DNA from: Corallibacter vietnamensis
GTDB taxonomy: Bacteria > Bacteroidota > Bacteroidia > Flavobacteriales > Flavobacteriaceae
Assembly (NCBI RefSeq): GCF_039537875.1
Contig: NZ_BAABBI010000007.1
Coordinates: forward strand, 1-54,869
DNA length: 54,869 nt
Reading direction: 5' to 3'
Made by a program: the position numbers and the translations under genes. Shown here piece by piece: positions 5,630 through 13,808 of the stretch. The notes under the pieces are model-generated. The model was given only the letters and a program-made list of their open reading frames with translations, had not been told where the DNA came from and did no database searches. Positions within the stretch are counted from its first letter, which is position 1. The number at the start of each line of letters is the position of its first letter.

Positions 5630-6058
5630 TTAGGGTTTTATAACATCTTCATACGTCATATAAAAATCCTCAAAAGCACTCATAGTCTCATTAAAAAACA
5701 CCATAACCTCTTGCCAAGTATCCTTATTATGTATAGAAACCTTATGGTTATAAGGCACATATATACGCGATATCTCTTTACCGTTATCTAAAAAATAAGT
5801 ATCTTCAAATATAGCATTAGGTAAAAAATCATTCAGTAGCAAGCTTTTTAGTGACTCCAAGCGCTCCCAGTATGTAATGCGGTTTTCTAAATCATCCTCT
5901 AGGTCTAGAGTCACAAGTGCCTTTTTTGTGTCAAAATAAAACTTAAAACTTACGCCCTTTATTTTTGTGTTATACAAAATCCATTTCCTCGGAAAAGATT
6001 TCCCAAAGCTTGTCCAAAACAATTGTTTAAGCTCTCGTGAAGCCTCTTTACTAAACAT
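5630..6058 (-). CDS. DUF4268-domain protein
   Basis: 142 residues, soluble. The sequence starts MFSKEASRELKQLFWTSFGK and contains an amphipathic core (VSFKFYFDTKKALVTLDLED) and a C-terminal segment with WQEVMVFFNETM, matching stand-alone DUF4268 proteins. That domain is related to modules found next to restriction and DNA-binding enzymes, but the solo flavobacterial form has no assigned role. It lies 5 bases after the ZIP transporter gene, so the two are probably co-transcribed. Confidence 0.75.
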   Translation of the reverse strand: MFSKEASRELKQLFWTSFGKSFPRKWILYNTKIKGVSFKFYFDTKKALVTLDLEDDLENRITYWERLESLKSLLLNDFLPNAIFEDTYFLDNGKEISRIYVPYNHKVSIHNKDTWQEVMVFFNETMSAFEDFYMTYEDVIKP

Positions 6059-6063
6059 ACGCT

Positions 6064-6735
6064 TTATATAAAATATGCAATAGCTACTCCCAGTATAATG
6101 GTAAGTAACTTGGTCAAATTAAACTTGTGTCCCTCGCTGCTTTCAAACAAAATAGTGGTAGATATATGTAAAAATATACCAATTACAATAGCATTAACAA
6201 TATCAACATAATCAGCCATAACAGCTACATGATTTGATATAAAAGTCCCCAAGGGTGTCATAGATGCAAACACAATAAGAAAAAGTGCTACATACCATTT
6301 ATTACAATGCGCATTTAGCAAAAAACCAGTAACAACAGCCGCAATAGGTATCTTATGAACCAAAATACCATAAACCATATCATTATGATGATGTATAGGA
6401 AAACCTTCTAAAAAACTATGAATACATAAACTAATAAAAATAGCCCAAGGAAACTGCTGGTTGTTATGGTAATGCACATGGCCATGTTCTGCACCTTTAG
6501 AGAAAAACTCTAGCGTAACCTGAATAAGAATACCAAGCATGATAAACAAGCCCGTTTGTTTAGCATCAAGATGATGATACACCTCTGGCAACAATTCAAA
6601 AAGCGTAAGAGCCAATAAAAAAGCACCACTAAAAGCTAGTAGCAACCTAGTGTTTATTATATTTTTTCTTTTGGTAAGTATTACAATAATAACCCCAAAA
6701 ACAACTGCGAGTATAGGTAATAGGTATTGCTTCAT
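6064..6735 (-). CDS. ZIP-family divalent metal transporter
   Basis: 223 residues and about eight hydrophobic segments. The ZIP metal-site motifs are present: HSFLEG from His106 in helix IV and HKIP from His127 in helix V. A histidine-rich loop (HGHVHYH near 84-90, and HHHND near 115-119) is typical of zinc or iron binding in this family. The protein should import zinc or a related divalent cation across the inner membrane. It abuts the methyltransferase gene without any gap (6735/6736), indicating one transcript. Confidence 0.88.
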   Translation of the reverse strand: MKQYLLPILAVVFGVIIVILTKRKNIINTRLLLAFSGAFLLALTLFELLPEVYHHLDAKQTGLFIMLGILIQVTLEFFSKGAEHGHVHYHNNQQFPWAIFISLCIHSFLEGFPIHHHNDMVYGILVHKIPIAAVVTGFLLNAHCNKWYVALFLIVFASMTPLGTFISNHVAVMADYVDIVNAIVIGIFLHISTTILFESSEGHKFNLTKLLTIILGVAIAYFI

Positions 6736-7467
6736 TTATTTAAATATCATCACTAATCGTTCCGAGCTTTGCTTGTCAAAACTATGTAATTTATAATCAC
6801 CAAAAACATCCAATAGGTAAACACCAGCCTTATCAAAAAGCTCCATAAAGTCTGATAACGTCAAGGCCTTTACACGCTCCTGAAAACTATAATCCTTACC
6901 AGCATCAGTAAAAGAAATATCCTTTATAATATAGCCATCCTTTACATAACGTTCTTGGCAAAAATCAATACCTGCTACAGTTTTTACATCTTTAGTCACA
7001 AGATTATCAATGACATAATCTGTATTCATAAAATCTATCACGCCAAAACCATACGTATTCAAGTTGGCCTTTATAGCCTCTATAGTACGTAAGTTATCTG
7101 CTTCATGCTCAAAATATCCAAAACTAGTAAATAAGTTAAACACCGCATCAAAGGTTTTATTAAACGGTTTGCACATATCATGAACCTCAAAGCGCAAACT
7201 ATCATTTTCATACTGCTTGGCATAAGCAATACTATTTTCAGACAAATCTACACCAGTAACATCATACCCTAAAGTATTCAAGTATAACGAGTGCCTACCT
7301 TTACCACAAGCTAGGTCTAATACACTAGCCTGTTCAGGCAAGTTCAAATACTGCGTAAGCGTATCCATAAACTGTTGCGCCTCCTTATAGTCTCTATCCT
7401 TATATAAAATATGGTAATATGGCGTGTCAAACCAAGAAGCATACCACTGCGTTGTATCTTTTGTCAT
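6736..7467 (-). CDS. Class I SAM-dependent methyltransferase
   Basis: 243 residues. Motif I VLDLACGKG is at 49-57, with the acidic residue D74 ending strand 2 (VTGVDLSENSI). Then follow a DAVFNLFTSFGYF stretch (motif IV region) and a C-terminal part similar to small-molecule methyltransferases. The substrate cannot be inferred. It is the first gene of the minus operon continuing with the ZIP transporter, DUF4268 and DUF4833 genes. Confidence 0.85.
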   Translation of the reverse strand: MTKDTTQWYASWFDTPYYHILYKDRDYKEAQQFMDTLTQYLNLPEQASVLDLACGKGRHSLYLNTLGYDVTGVDLSENSIAYAKQYENDSLRFEVHDMCKPFNKTFDAVFNLFTSFGYFEHEADNLRTIEAIKANLNTYGFGVIDFMNTDYVIDNLVTKDVKTVAGIDFCQERYVKDGYIIKDISFTDAGKDYSFQERVKALTLSDFMELFDKAGVYLLDVFGDYKLHSFDKQSSERLVMIFK

Positions 7468-7646
7468 AGCAATATCCAGATTATAACCAGAATATTATTT
7501 TTTAGGGGGTTACGCTTAGCTGCATACTGCGCTTAGCGTCAGGCTTTCGCAAGTCGCTTTTTTATTTGTGCCATAGCACAATAAAAAGAGCTTCAACAAT
7601 TGCTCAATCCTTAACCCATTTCATTTTAGTTGCCACAAAAATACTG

Positions 7647-7654
7647 TATTTTTG
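7647..7654 (+). promoter_or_regulatory. -7 box of the THUMP methyltransferase gene
   Basis: TATTTTTG matches TAnnTTTG exactly and lies 20 bases before the ATG at 7675. A TTG at 7630-7632 is slightly too close (14 bases) for a standard -33 element. The box argues against translation starting at 7630. Confidence 0.5.
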
Positions 7655-7674
7655 TAATCTATTTAATATCTACA

Positions 7675-8832
7675 ATGGAGAATAATTTTAAAATGGTTGC
7701 CAAAACCTTATTTGGCTTTGAGGCATTATTAGAAAAAGAATTAATACAACTAGGTGCCCAAGATGTAAAAACAGGTGTTAGGAATGTAAGCTTTGTTGGT
7801 GATAAAGGGTTTATGTACAAAGCAAATTTAGCATTGCGTACAGCTATAAAAATACTAAAACCCATTAAAACCTTCAAGGTTATTAGTGAGCAAGACCTTT
7901 ATGACCAAGTTTACAAAATGCCATGGGAAAACTATATAAAACCCACAGGCTCTCTAGCCATAGATGCTACTGTACACTCAAAAGTATTTACACACTCAAA
8001 GTACATTGCCCTAAAAACCAAAGATGCCATTGTAGATAAATTTAGAGATACCACAAAAGAGCGCCCTAATGTAGATTTGCGTTTCCCAGATTTAAAAATA
8101 AACGTACATATAGATAGAAATCAGTGTACCATCTCTTTAGATACTTCAGGAGAATCACTACACAGGCGTGGTTATAAAATGGCAACAAACATAGCTCCAA
8201 TAAACGAGGTGCTTGCAGCAGGTATCATAATGCTATCAGGCTGGGACGGACAAAGTGATTTCATGGACCCTATGTGTGGTAGTGGTACCATACTTGCCGA
8301 AGCCGCAATGATTGCCTGTAACATTCCACCCAACCTAATGCGTAAAGAATTTGCCTTTGAGCGCTGGCAAGATTGGGATGTAGATTTATTTGAAAAAATA
8401 GAAGAGTCTCTATTAAAGAAAACAAGAGACTTTCATCATGAAATAATAGGATATGACAAGTCACCTAGCGCCGTAAGAAAAGCACAAGACAACATCAAAA
8501 ACGCACATTTAGATGAATTCATAACCATACAACACGAAGACTTCTTTAAAACCCAAAAAGCCGGAGAAAACAAACTACATATGGTGTTTAATCCGCCTTA
8601 CGGTGAGCGTTTAGATATTGATATGGAAAAGTTTTATGCAAGTATAGGAGATACGCTTAAGCAAAACTATCCAGGTACAGACGCTTGGTTTATTACATCA
8701 AACCTAGGTGCATTAAAACATGTAGGCTTAAGACCATCAAGAAAAATACAACTTTACAATGCCAAGTTAGAATCACGTTTAGTAAAATATGTGATGTATG
8801 AGGGCAGTAAAAAAGCAAAATACAATAAGTAG
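7675..8832 (+). CDS. THUMP-domain class I rRNA methyltransferase (RlmL N-terminal/YpsC type)
   Basis: 385 residues from the ATG at 7675, preferred over an in-frame start at 7630 because the promoter -7 box lies between them. The N-terminal third is a ferredoxin-like/THUMP RNA-binding region (VAKTLFGFEALLEKEL...). It is followed by a Rossmann methyltransferase with DPMCGSGT from D198 and the N6-adenine/N2-guanine signature NPPY from N306. Members methylate guanine in 23S rRNA (RlmL/RlmK-like). The gene ends at a hairpin shared with the convergent gene at 8843. Confidence 0.88.
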   Translation: MENNFKMVAKTLFGFEALLEKELIQLGAQDVKTGVRNVSFVGDKGFMYKANLALRTAIKILKPIKTFKVISEQDLYDQVYKMPWENYIKPTGSLAIDATVHSKVFTHSKYIALKTKDAIVDKFRDTTKERPNVDLRFPDLKINVHIDRNQCTISLDTSGESLHRRGYKMATNIAPINEVLAAGIIMLSGWDGQSDFMDPMCGSGTILAEAAMIACNIPPNLMRKEFAFERWQDWDVDLFEKIEESLLKKTRDFHHEIIGYDKSPSAVRKAQDNIKNAHLDEFITIQHEDFFKTQKAGENKLHMVFNPPYGERLDIDMEKFYASIGDTLKQNYPGTDAWFITSNLGALKHVGLRPSRKIQLYNAKLESRLVKYVMYEGSKKAKYNK

Positions 8833-8856
8833 TCTCAAAAGGCTACTTATTCTTTT
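8824..8856. terminator. Bidirectional terminator between convergent genes
   Basis: AATAAGTAG (8824-8832) pairs with CTACTTATT (8843-8851) around a 10-base loop. It overlaps the last codons of both convergent genes and is flanked by a short T-tract on the plus strand. Confidence 0.5.
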
Positions 8857-9583
8857 TAAAAATAGGAATTAAGTAAGAGATATTATATCCATAACCAAAA
8901 CCAAACTTACCGCTATCGTAAGTTTTGTTATAACCAGGTATATAAAGGTTTTCAAAGTTATCAGGTTGATCTTGGCTTACTACATATTTAAATTGAATAT
9001 TAGCGCCTAGATATAAATTTCTTAAAACTTCTACCTTTAAACCAGCAATAAATTCTAACCATATAGCCGATAAACCACTAAATTTTTCACTTATAGTAGA
9101 GCTATACTGTGGCGACCAATATTGGTCTTGAGAATAAGATGAAAAGCTATCTCTTGTTTGGCTAAAAGTACTTGCAGCAACACGAAAACCACCATATATC
9201 ATGTTGTGCATGCCATACCAGTTATCATATGCATTGTAATCAGCTCCTGCTTTAAAATAGGTACCACTTGCGGTAGCAGTAAGGTAATCGTTTTTGGTAG
9301 TTTTTTCTTCGGTGCCTATTTCTCCGGCTAAATACCATCGTTTGGTAATCCTAAAATCACCGTTTATCTCAAAGCCTTTATAGTCATCATCAATAAATGA
9401 ACGTATTAATTTACTTACGTCACCACCTAAACGTAAACCATATTTTTGTTTATGCTTTATAGAGTCCGCAACAGTTTCTGTAACAGTTTCGGATGGTATA
9501 CTATCATTTTGAGACAAAGCCGTTAGGCTAAATAATGCAATGGTAATATTAATGGTAAATTTTGTAATGTACTGATAATTCAT
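8843..9583 (-). CDS. DUF6048-family outer-membrane protein
   Basis: 246 residues with an N-terminal signal sequence ending near ALSQ (about 25). The body shows alternating hydrophobic strands with many Tyr, Gly and Phe (WYLAGEIGTEE, YLGANIQFKY, FGFGYGYNISYLIPIF) and a basic end, as expected for a small outer-membrane beta-barrel. In flavobacteria a DUF6048 gene is usually found beside a DUF6452 gene and rlmD, exactly the order seen here. Its start overlaps the 3' end of the DUF6452 gene by 35 bases, so they are likely translated from one message. Confidence 0.75.
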   Translation of the reverse strand: MNYQYITKFTINITIALFSLTALSQNDSIPSETVTETVADSIKHKQKYGLRLGGDVSKLIRSFIDDDYKGFEINGDFRITKRWYLAGEIGTEEKTTKNDYLTATASGTYFKAGADYNAYDNWYGMHNMIYGGFRVAASTFSQTRDSFSSYSQDQYWSPQYSSTISEKFSGLSAIWLEFIAGLKVEVLRNLYLGANIQFKYVVSQDQPDNFENLYIPGYNKTYDSGKFGFGYGYNISYLIPIFKKNK

Positions 9584-10109
9584 TTTGAATTGTTAGGTTA
9601 TCTGTTACAGCTTGAGTTAATTGTATCCAGTTATCACTGTCGTTTTCAACACTTATTCTCACGTTGTTAAAAACTGTTTTGTAGCCACAAGCACGAGATA
9701 CATATTGTTGTTCTGTTGTGTAAGTAATGGTTATAATATCTTCATTACCAGTTACAATATCGTCACTAGTATCATCAGGCGTGCCATTGTCATTATAGTT
9801 GTAACCTTTTATAATGCTATATTGTGTCGTATGGGTTATACCATCAGGGTTATCTGTTGTGGTCTTAAGAGGTAATAAAACAGTATTCTTTGCAGAAGAA
9901 CCTTCATAACCAGATAATGGCGCATCATTACCAACACCTTGTATACGGCATTTGCCTACATTTTTTGCAGTGTCTTCATCTTGTATATTAATATCGTAAA
10001 AAGCAACTGAAAGTCGTGGTGTTGTTATGGTTGTTTCAGGGCAAATATCATCACGTTCACAACTTATTGTGAAAAGTAAAAGAAAGCAAAAACCAAATAG
10101 TTTTTTCAT
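9549..10109 (-). CDS. DUF6452-family lipoprotein
   Basis: The start at 10107-10109 is chosen for its lipoprotein signal MKKLFGFCFLLLFTISC (lipobox Cys17); a nine-codon longer frame would overlap rlmD. The 186-residue product has the pattern of DUF6452 proteins (CPETTITTPRLSVAFYD, CRIQGVGNDAPLSGYEG, CGYKTVFNNVRISVEND). Its role is unknown, but pairing with DUF6048 suggests that both act at the outer membrane. It begins 4 bases after the rlmD stop. Confidence 0.78.
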   Translation of the reverse strand: MKKLFGFCFLLLFTISCERDDICPETTITTPRLSVAFYDINIQDEDTAKNVGKCRIQGVGNDAPLSGYEGSSAKNTVLLPLKTTTDNPDGITHTTQYSIIKGYNYNDNGTPDDTSDDIVTGNEDIITITYTTEQQYVSRACGYKTVFNNVRISVENDSDNWIQLTQAVTDNLTIQNELSVHYKIYH

Positions 10110-10113
10110 GTAT

Positions 10114-11568
10114 TTATTGTTTTTCAAAAAGTACAACAGTTTCTATATGTGATGTATGTGGAAACTGATCTACTAAACTTATTTTTTTCAATTTAAAGCC
10201 TGCATTCATTAAAGTTTCTGTATCTCTTGCTTGTGTTGCAGGATTACAAGATACATAAACCATACGTTTTGCGTTTAAATTTATGATTTTATTTAGGGTT
10301 TTAGGAGCAATTCCAGAACGAGCCGGATCTAGAATTATTGTTTGTATTTTGTTCTTGTACTGTGGGTATTTGCTTAAAAACTTACCAACATCTTCTGCGT
10401 AAAATTCAAGTCCTTCAATATTATTTCGTTTGGCATTTAGTTTGGCATCTTCTATGGCCGATGCAATAATATCTACACCTACAATTTTGGTGTTGTTGCT
10501 TTTTGATGCAATAATTTGCCCAATAGTTCCTGTACCACAAAATAAGTCTAAAACAACCGAGTTATCTACGGCATCCTTATCTTCTAAAGCATAATCAACT
10601 ACTTTAGAATATAGTTTCTCTGCCGATTTTGGATTGGTTTGAAAAAAGCTTTTCATACTTATTTCAAAGTTTAGTCCAAGTAGTTCTTCAACAATCTTGT
10701 CTTCGCCATAAATAAGTGTTATACTGCCTGTAGTTGCAATAGTACGATCGCCTTGTTCGTCATTTATGGTATGGAGTAATCCTGCAACACGATCTCCAAA
10801 TAAAGCCACTAAAAATTGCGCAAATGCATTTAAGTCAAATGTTGATAATTGATGCGATGTTGTAACGAGATTAAATAATAATTGATTGGTTTTAAACGAT
10901 TTTCTTACAACAAGATATCTGAAAAAACCTTCACGTTTTGGTGCGTGCCAAGGCGCAAGACCAGTTGCTTCACAATAGTTTTTAATTTTAATCAAACTAT
11001 CCTCTAATTGTTTATCAAAAATACCACTGTCTTTATCAAGGTTGTCACCAATCCACCATGTACCACGACGTTTAAAACCAAGCGTAAACTCATCAACATC
11101 GGTTTTTTTGTCATGATCGTATCCAATTGCCGAGAAACTATATTCCATTTTATTTCGGTAGTGAAATAGGTTAGGAGAGGCTACAAACTCATCAAAATAA
11201 TCTTCTATATCGGTTACTTTTCCAATCTTTTTAAACAAGTCCATCGTACTGGTGTACTTGTATTGGTGTTGTTTTTCAATAGGTAAATTAATGTAAGGCG
11301 CACCAGAAATTTCATGATAGTTTAAGTCAACTTCATCAACCGATTTTTGTAAAACATCTATCAATTTACATTCGGCATAATTTTTTTTAGATTTCACCAC
11401 ACGTGCTGTAACTTTTTGACCTGGCAACGTGTTAGGTACAAAAAGCACAAAGTTACCCAATTCGTTATTAATTCTGGCAATTCCTTTGCCACCAAATGCA
11501 TAGTCAACAATATCTAATTCAATTAGCTGACCACGTCTTACAAACTTATTTCTATCTCTTCTTGGCAT
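10114..11568 (-). CDS. rlmD: 23S rRNA (uracil-5-)-methyltransferase RlmD/RumA family
   Basis: 484 residues. An N-terminal TRAM domain (GQLIELDIVDYAFGGKGIAR) precedes a central RNA-binding region and a C-terminal SAM domain with DLFCGTGTIG, DPARSG and the catalytic VSCNPA motif, Cys441. It forms m5U in 23S rRNA (U1939 for RlmD). The four cysteines that hold the iron-sulfur cluster in E. coli RlmD are not seen; only isolated cysteines (AECKL, NYCEA) occur before the SAM domain. This suggests a cluster-free member, as known for related enzymes outside proteobacteria. It is likely co-transcribed with the two following DUF genes. Confidence 0.88.
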   Translation of the reverse strand: MPRRDRNKFVRRGQLIELDIVDYAFGGKGIARINNELGNFVLFVPNTLPGQKVTARVVKSKKNYAECKLIDVLQKSVDEVDLNYHEISGAPYINLPIEKQHQYKYTSTMDLFKKIGKVTDIEDYFDEFVASPNLFHYRNKMEYSFSAIGYDHDKKTDVDEFTLGFKRRGTWWIGDNLDKDSGIFDKQLEDSLIKIKNYCEATGLAPWHAPKREGFFRYLVVRKSFKTNQLLFNLVTTSHQLSTFDLNAFAQFLVALFGDRVAGLLHTINDEQGDRTIATTGSITLIYGEDKIVEELLGLNFEISMKSFFQTNPKSAEKLYSKVVDYALEDKDAVDNSVVLDLFCGTGTIGQIIASKSNNTKIVGVDIIASAIEDAKLNAKRNNIEGLEFYAEDVGKFLSKYPQYKNKIQTIILDPARSGIAPKTLNKIINLNAKRMVYVSCNPATQARDTETLMNAGFKLKKISLVDQFPHTSHIETVVLFEKQ

Positions 11569-11664
11569 GCTGCAAAAGTAATCAAAGCTATGACTATTTT
11601 AAACGATCAGTTTGAAATTTTACTAAAAAAGTAGTCTACGTTAAAAATGAACTAAATTGTTTTT

Positions 11665-11775
11665 AATCGGCTGTAATATTTAGTAATTTGCAGCCTCTAG
11701 GGATGATTTCTTTCCCACGCTGAATTTCCGAGACTTTTCGGAAGGATAAAGGTAGATAAGGAATGGTTATTTTTT
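11665..11775 (+). promoter_or_regulatory. Structured 5' leader of rocD
   Basis: Upstream of rocD a TAATTTG box (11684-11690) resembles a -7 element. The following transcript would contain two small stem-loops, GGGA 11700-11703 / TCCC 11713-11716 and TTCCG 11726-11730 / CGGAA 11739-11743, then a purine-rich stretch (GGATAAAGGTAGATAAGG) before the ATG at 11799. No T-run follows the hairpins, so they are not terminators. I do not recognise a known riboswitch class. Confidence 0.4.
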
Positions 11776-11798
11776 TTTCACTTTAAAAATTTATAAAA

Positions 11799-13043
11799 AT
11801 GGCTGTTTTAGACCAATTAACATCGCAAGAAGCGATGGATTTAGAAAACAAGTATGGCGCACATAATTATCACCCATTACCAGTAGTATTAAGTAAAGGT
11901 GAAGGCGTGCATGTATGGGATGTAGAAGGAAAACAATATTATGATTTCCTGTCGGCTTACTCTGCGGTAAACCAAGGACATTGCCACCCTAAAATTGTAG
12001 ACGCTATGGTGTCTCAAGCAAAAACACTAACCTTAACATCTAGAGCATTTTATAACGATATGCTAGGTAAATATGAGAAGTTTGCCACAGAGATGTTTGG
12101 TTTTGATAAGTTATTACCTATGAATACAGGCGCTGAAGCTGTTGAAACTGCTTTAAAACTTTGTAGAAAATGGGCATATGAAGTAAAAGGAATAGATGAA
12201 AATGAAGCTGATATTATTGTTTGTGAAAACAATTTTCATGGACGTACTACGACAATTATTTCGTTTTCTAATGATCCTGTAGCTCGTGAGCATTTTGGAC
12301 CATATACTAAAGGGTTTGTAAAAATAGCTTATGACAATTTAGAAGCTCTAGAAGCTGAATTAAAAAGTAACCCGAATGTAGCAGGTTTTATGGCAGAACC
12401 TATACAAGGTGAAGCTGGTGTTTATGTGCCAAGCGAAGGCTATTTAGCAAAAGCAAAAGCACTTTGCGAAAAATACAATGTATTATTTATTGCAGATGAA
12501 GTGCAAACAGGTATTGCTAGAACAGGAAAATTACTAGCCGTAGATCATGAAAATGTAAAACCAGATGTACTAATTTTAGGAAAAGCCTTAAGTGGTGGAG
12601 CATACCCTGTAAGTGCTGTTTTAGCCAATGATAATGTTATGAATGTTATCAAGCCAGGAAACCACGGAAGTACTTTTGGCGGTAATCCTGTTGCTGCTGC
12701 GGTTGCAATTGCTGCTTTAGAAGTTGTTAGAGACGAGCAATTGGCTGAAAAAGCTGAAGATTTAGGGAACTTATTCAGAAGTGAATTAAATAAATATATA
12801 GAAACAAGTAATACGGTAAATCTTGTAAGAGGAAAAGGCTTGTTGAATGCCATTGTTATTAATGATGATGAAGACAGTGATACAGCTTGGAATATTTGTT
12901 TAGCATTGCGTGATAACGGATTATTAGCAAAACCAACACACGGTAACATTATTAGATTTGCTCCGCCGTTAGTTATGACAAAGGAACAATTATTAGATTG
13001 TGTATCTATTATTACTAAAACATTAAAAGCTTTTGAAAAGTAA
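11799..13043 (+). CDS. rocD: Ornithine--oxo-acid transaminase
   Basis: 414 residues, full length for the class III aminotransferase family. Visible features are YDFLSAYSAVNQGHCHPKI near the N-terminus, NTGAEAVETALKL for cofactor phosphate binding, NNFHGRTT, EPIQGEAGV, the D in FIADEVQTG, and the PLP lysine K262 in LILGKALSGG. The protein converts ornithine and a 2-oxo acid to glutamate semialdehyde in arginine/proline catabolism, in the cytoplasm. It is monocistronic, with a leader that may carry regulation and a strong terminator downstream. Antisense frames inside it are compositional shadows. Confidence 0.93.
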   Translation: MAVLDQLTSQEAMDLENKYGAHNYHPLPVVLSKGEGVHVWDVEGKQYYDFLSAYSAVNQGHCHPKIVDAMVSQAKTLTLTSRAFYNDMLGKYEKFATEMFGFDKLLPMNTGAEAVETALKLCRKWAYEVKGIDENEADIIVCENNFHGRTTTIISFSNDPVAREHFGPYTKGFVKIAYDNLEALEAELKSNPNVAGFMAEPIQGEAGVYVPSEGYLAKAKALCEKYNVLFIADEVQTGIARTGKLLAVDHENVKPDVLILGKALSGGAYPVSAVLANDNVMNVIKPGNHGSTFGGNPVAAAVAIAALEVVRDEQLAEKAEDLGNLFRSELNKYIETSNTVNLVRGKGLLNAIVINDDEDSDTAWNICLALRDNGLLAKPTHGNIIRFAPPLVMTKEQLLDCVSIITKTLKAFEK

Positions 13044-13064
13044 AACGTTTCAATAATAGTAAAT

Positions 13065-13096
13065 AAAAAAAGCGACCTAAATTGGTCGCTTTTTTA
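13065..13096. terminator. Bidirectional terminator rocD / CCC-motif gene
   Basis: A-rich flank and AGCGACC (13071-13077) pair with GGTCGCT (13084-13090), loop of six, followed by a T-run. It is symmetric, so it serves both convergent genes. Confidence 0.85.
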
Positions 13097-13111
13097 TTTC
13101 ATGTATCAGGC

Positions 13112-13450
13112 TTAATTGCCTTGTTGTTCTTGTATTTGTTGCATTGTGTCTTGAACTTGCTCCATATAAGCATCCCAACCACCAATAGCAAAAATTTGAT
13201 AGATAGACCAAGCTAAATATAGTATGTTTATGATAAAAATAACCATAGCTATAATTTTTGCCGTGTCCATAGCTTTAATACTTGCAGGCTCATAGTTTTC
13301 TGGATTTGCTTTTGCTTCTTTTAGTTTAGATGTAGCAATAAAAAAAGCAATTCCAGATAAAATAAATCCAAAACCAGCAAAGCAGCAACATAAAAGGCCT
13401 AAAATAGCAAGTACGTAAACAATTGTTGGGTTTAATTTTTGTTGTTCCAT
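13112..13450 (-). CDS. CCC-motif membrane protein
   Basis: 112 residues with two to three membrane helices (about 8-40 and 64-88). The first contains GLLCCCFAGFG, the cysteine triplet after which this flavobacterial family is named. The C-terminus is hydrophilic and glutamine-rich (YMEQVQDTMQQIQEQQGN). Function is unknown. It sits 16 bases downstream of a DUF2752 gene and is probably co-transcribed; the two often occur together as small inner-membrane proteins. Confidence 0.8.
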   Translation of the reverse strand: MEQQKLNPTIVYVLAILGLLCCCFAGFGFILSGIAFFIATSKLKEAKANPENYEPASIKAMDTAKIIAMVIFIINILYLAWSIYQIFAIGGWDAYMEQVQDTMQQIQEQQGN

Positions 13451-13466
13451 GTAATAAGTTGGTTGT

Positions 13467-13742
13467 TTAATTAATAATTTTAATAGTAAAACTTACAATA
13501 ATAATTGCAACTGTAAGTATAGCTAGTGTATTTATAATTTTGCTAGCGTGTTTAAATTTAAAGAAAAAATTTAAGCCAATAACTAAAAACAAAGGGGTTA
13601 GTGTATAAATAGCAGGATACATATAAAAAGCCTCAACAAATTCTCCACGAATTAATAATGCTGCAGCACGCTGCAAACCGCACCCTAAACAATCAAATCC
13701 GAAAATTTTTTTGTTTAGACAAGGTAGCATGTATTCTTCCAT
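13467..13742 (-). CDS. DUF2752-domain membrane protein
   Basis: 91 residues. The signature is FGFDCLGCGLQRA near residues 14-26, a CxxC pair followed by GLQRA, typical for DUF2752. Two membrane helices follow (about 43-60 and 70-90). A second methionine at residue 5 is an alternative start. The role is unknown; the conserved cysteines suggest metal binding or a redox function, but that is speculative. Confidence 0.85.
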   Translation of the reverse strand: MEEYMLPCLNKKIFGFDCLGCGLQRAAALLIRGEFVEAFYMYPAIYTLTPLFLVIGLNFFFKFKHASKIINTLAILTVAIIIVSFTIKIIN

Positions 13743-13808
13743 AAGTGAGATTGTATAACTTTAATATCAGTACAAACCAAAGTTATAAAAAAAGATGCTT
13801 TTTAAGTA

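Noticed and set aside
12545..12949. Antisense frame of 134 codons inside rocD
   Set aside because: It lies wholly within a well-supported gene on the other strand, has no domain or leader, and is explained by codon composition.
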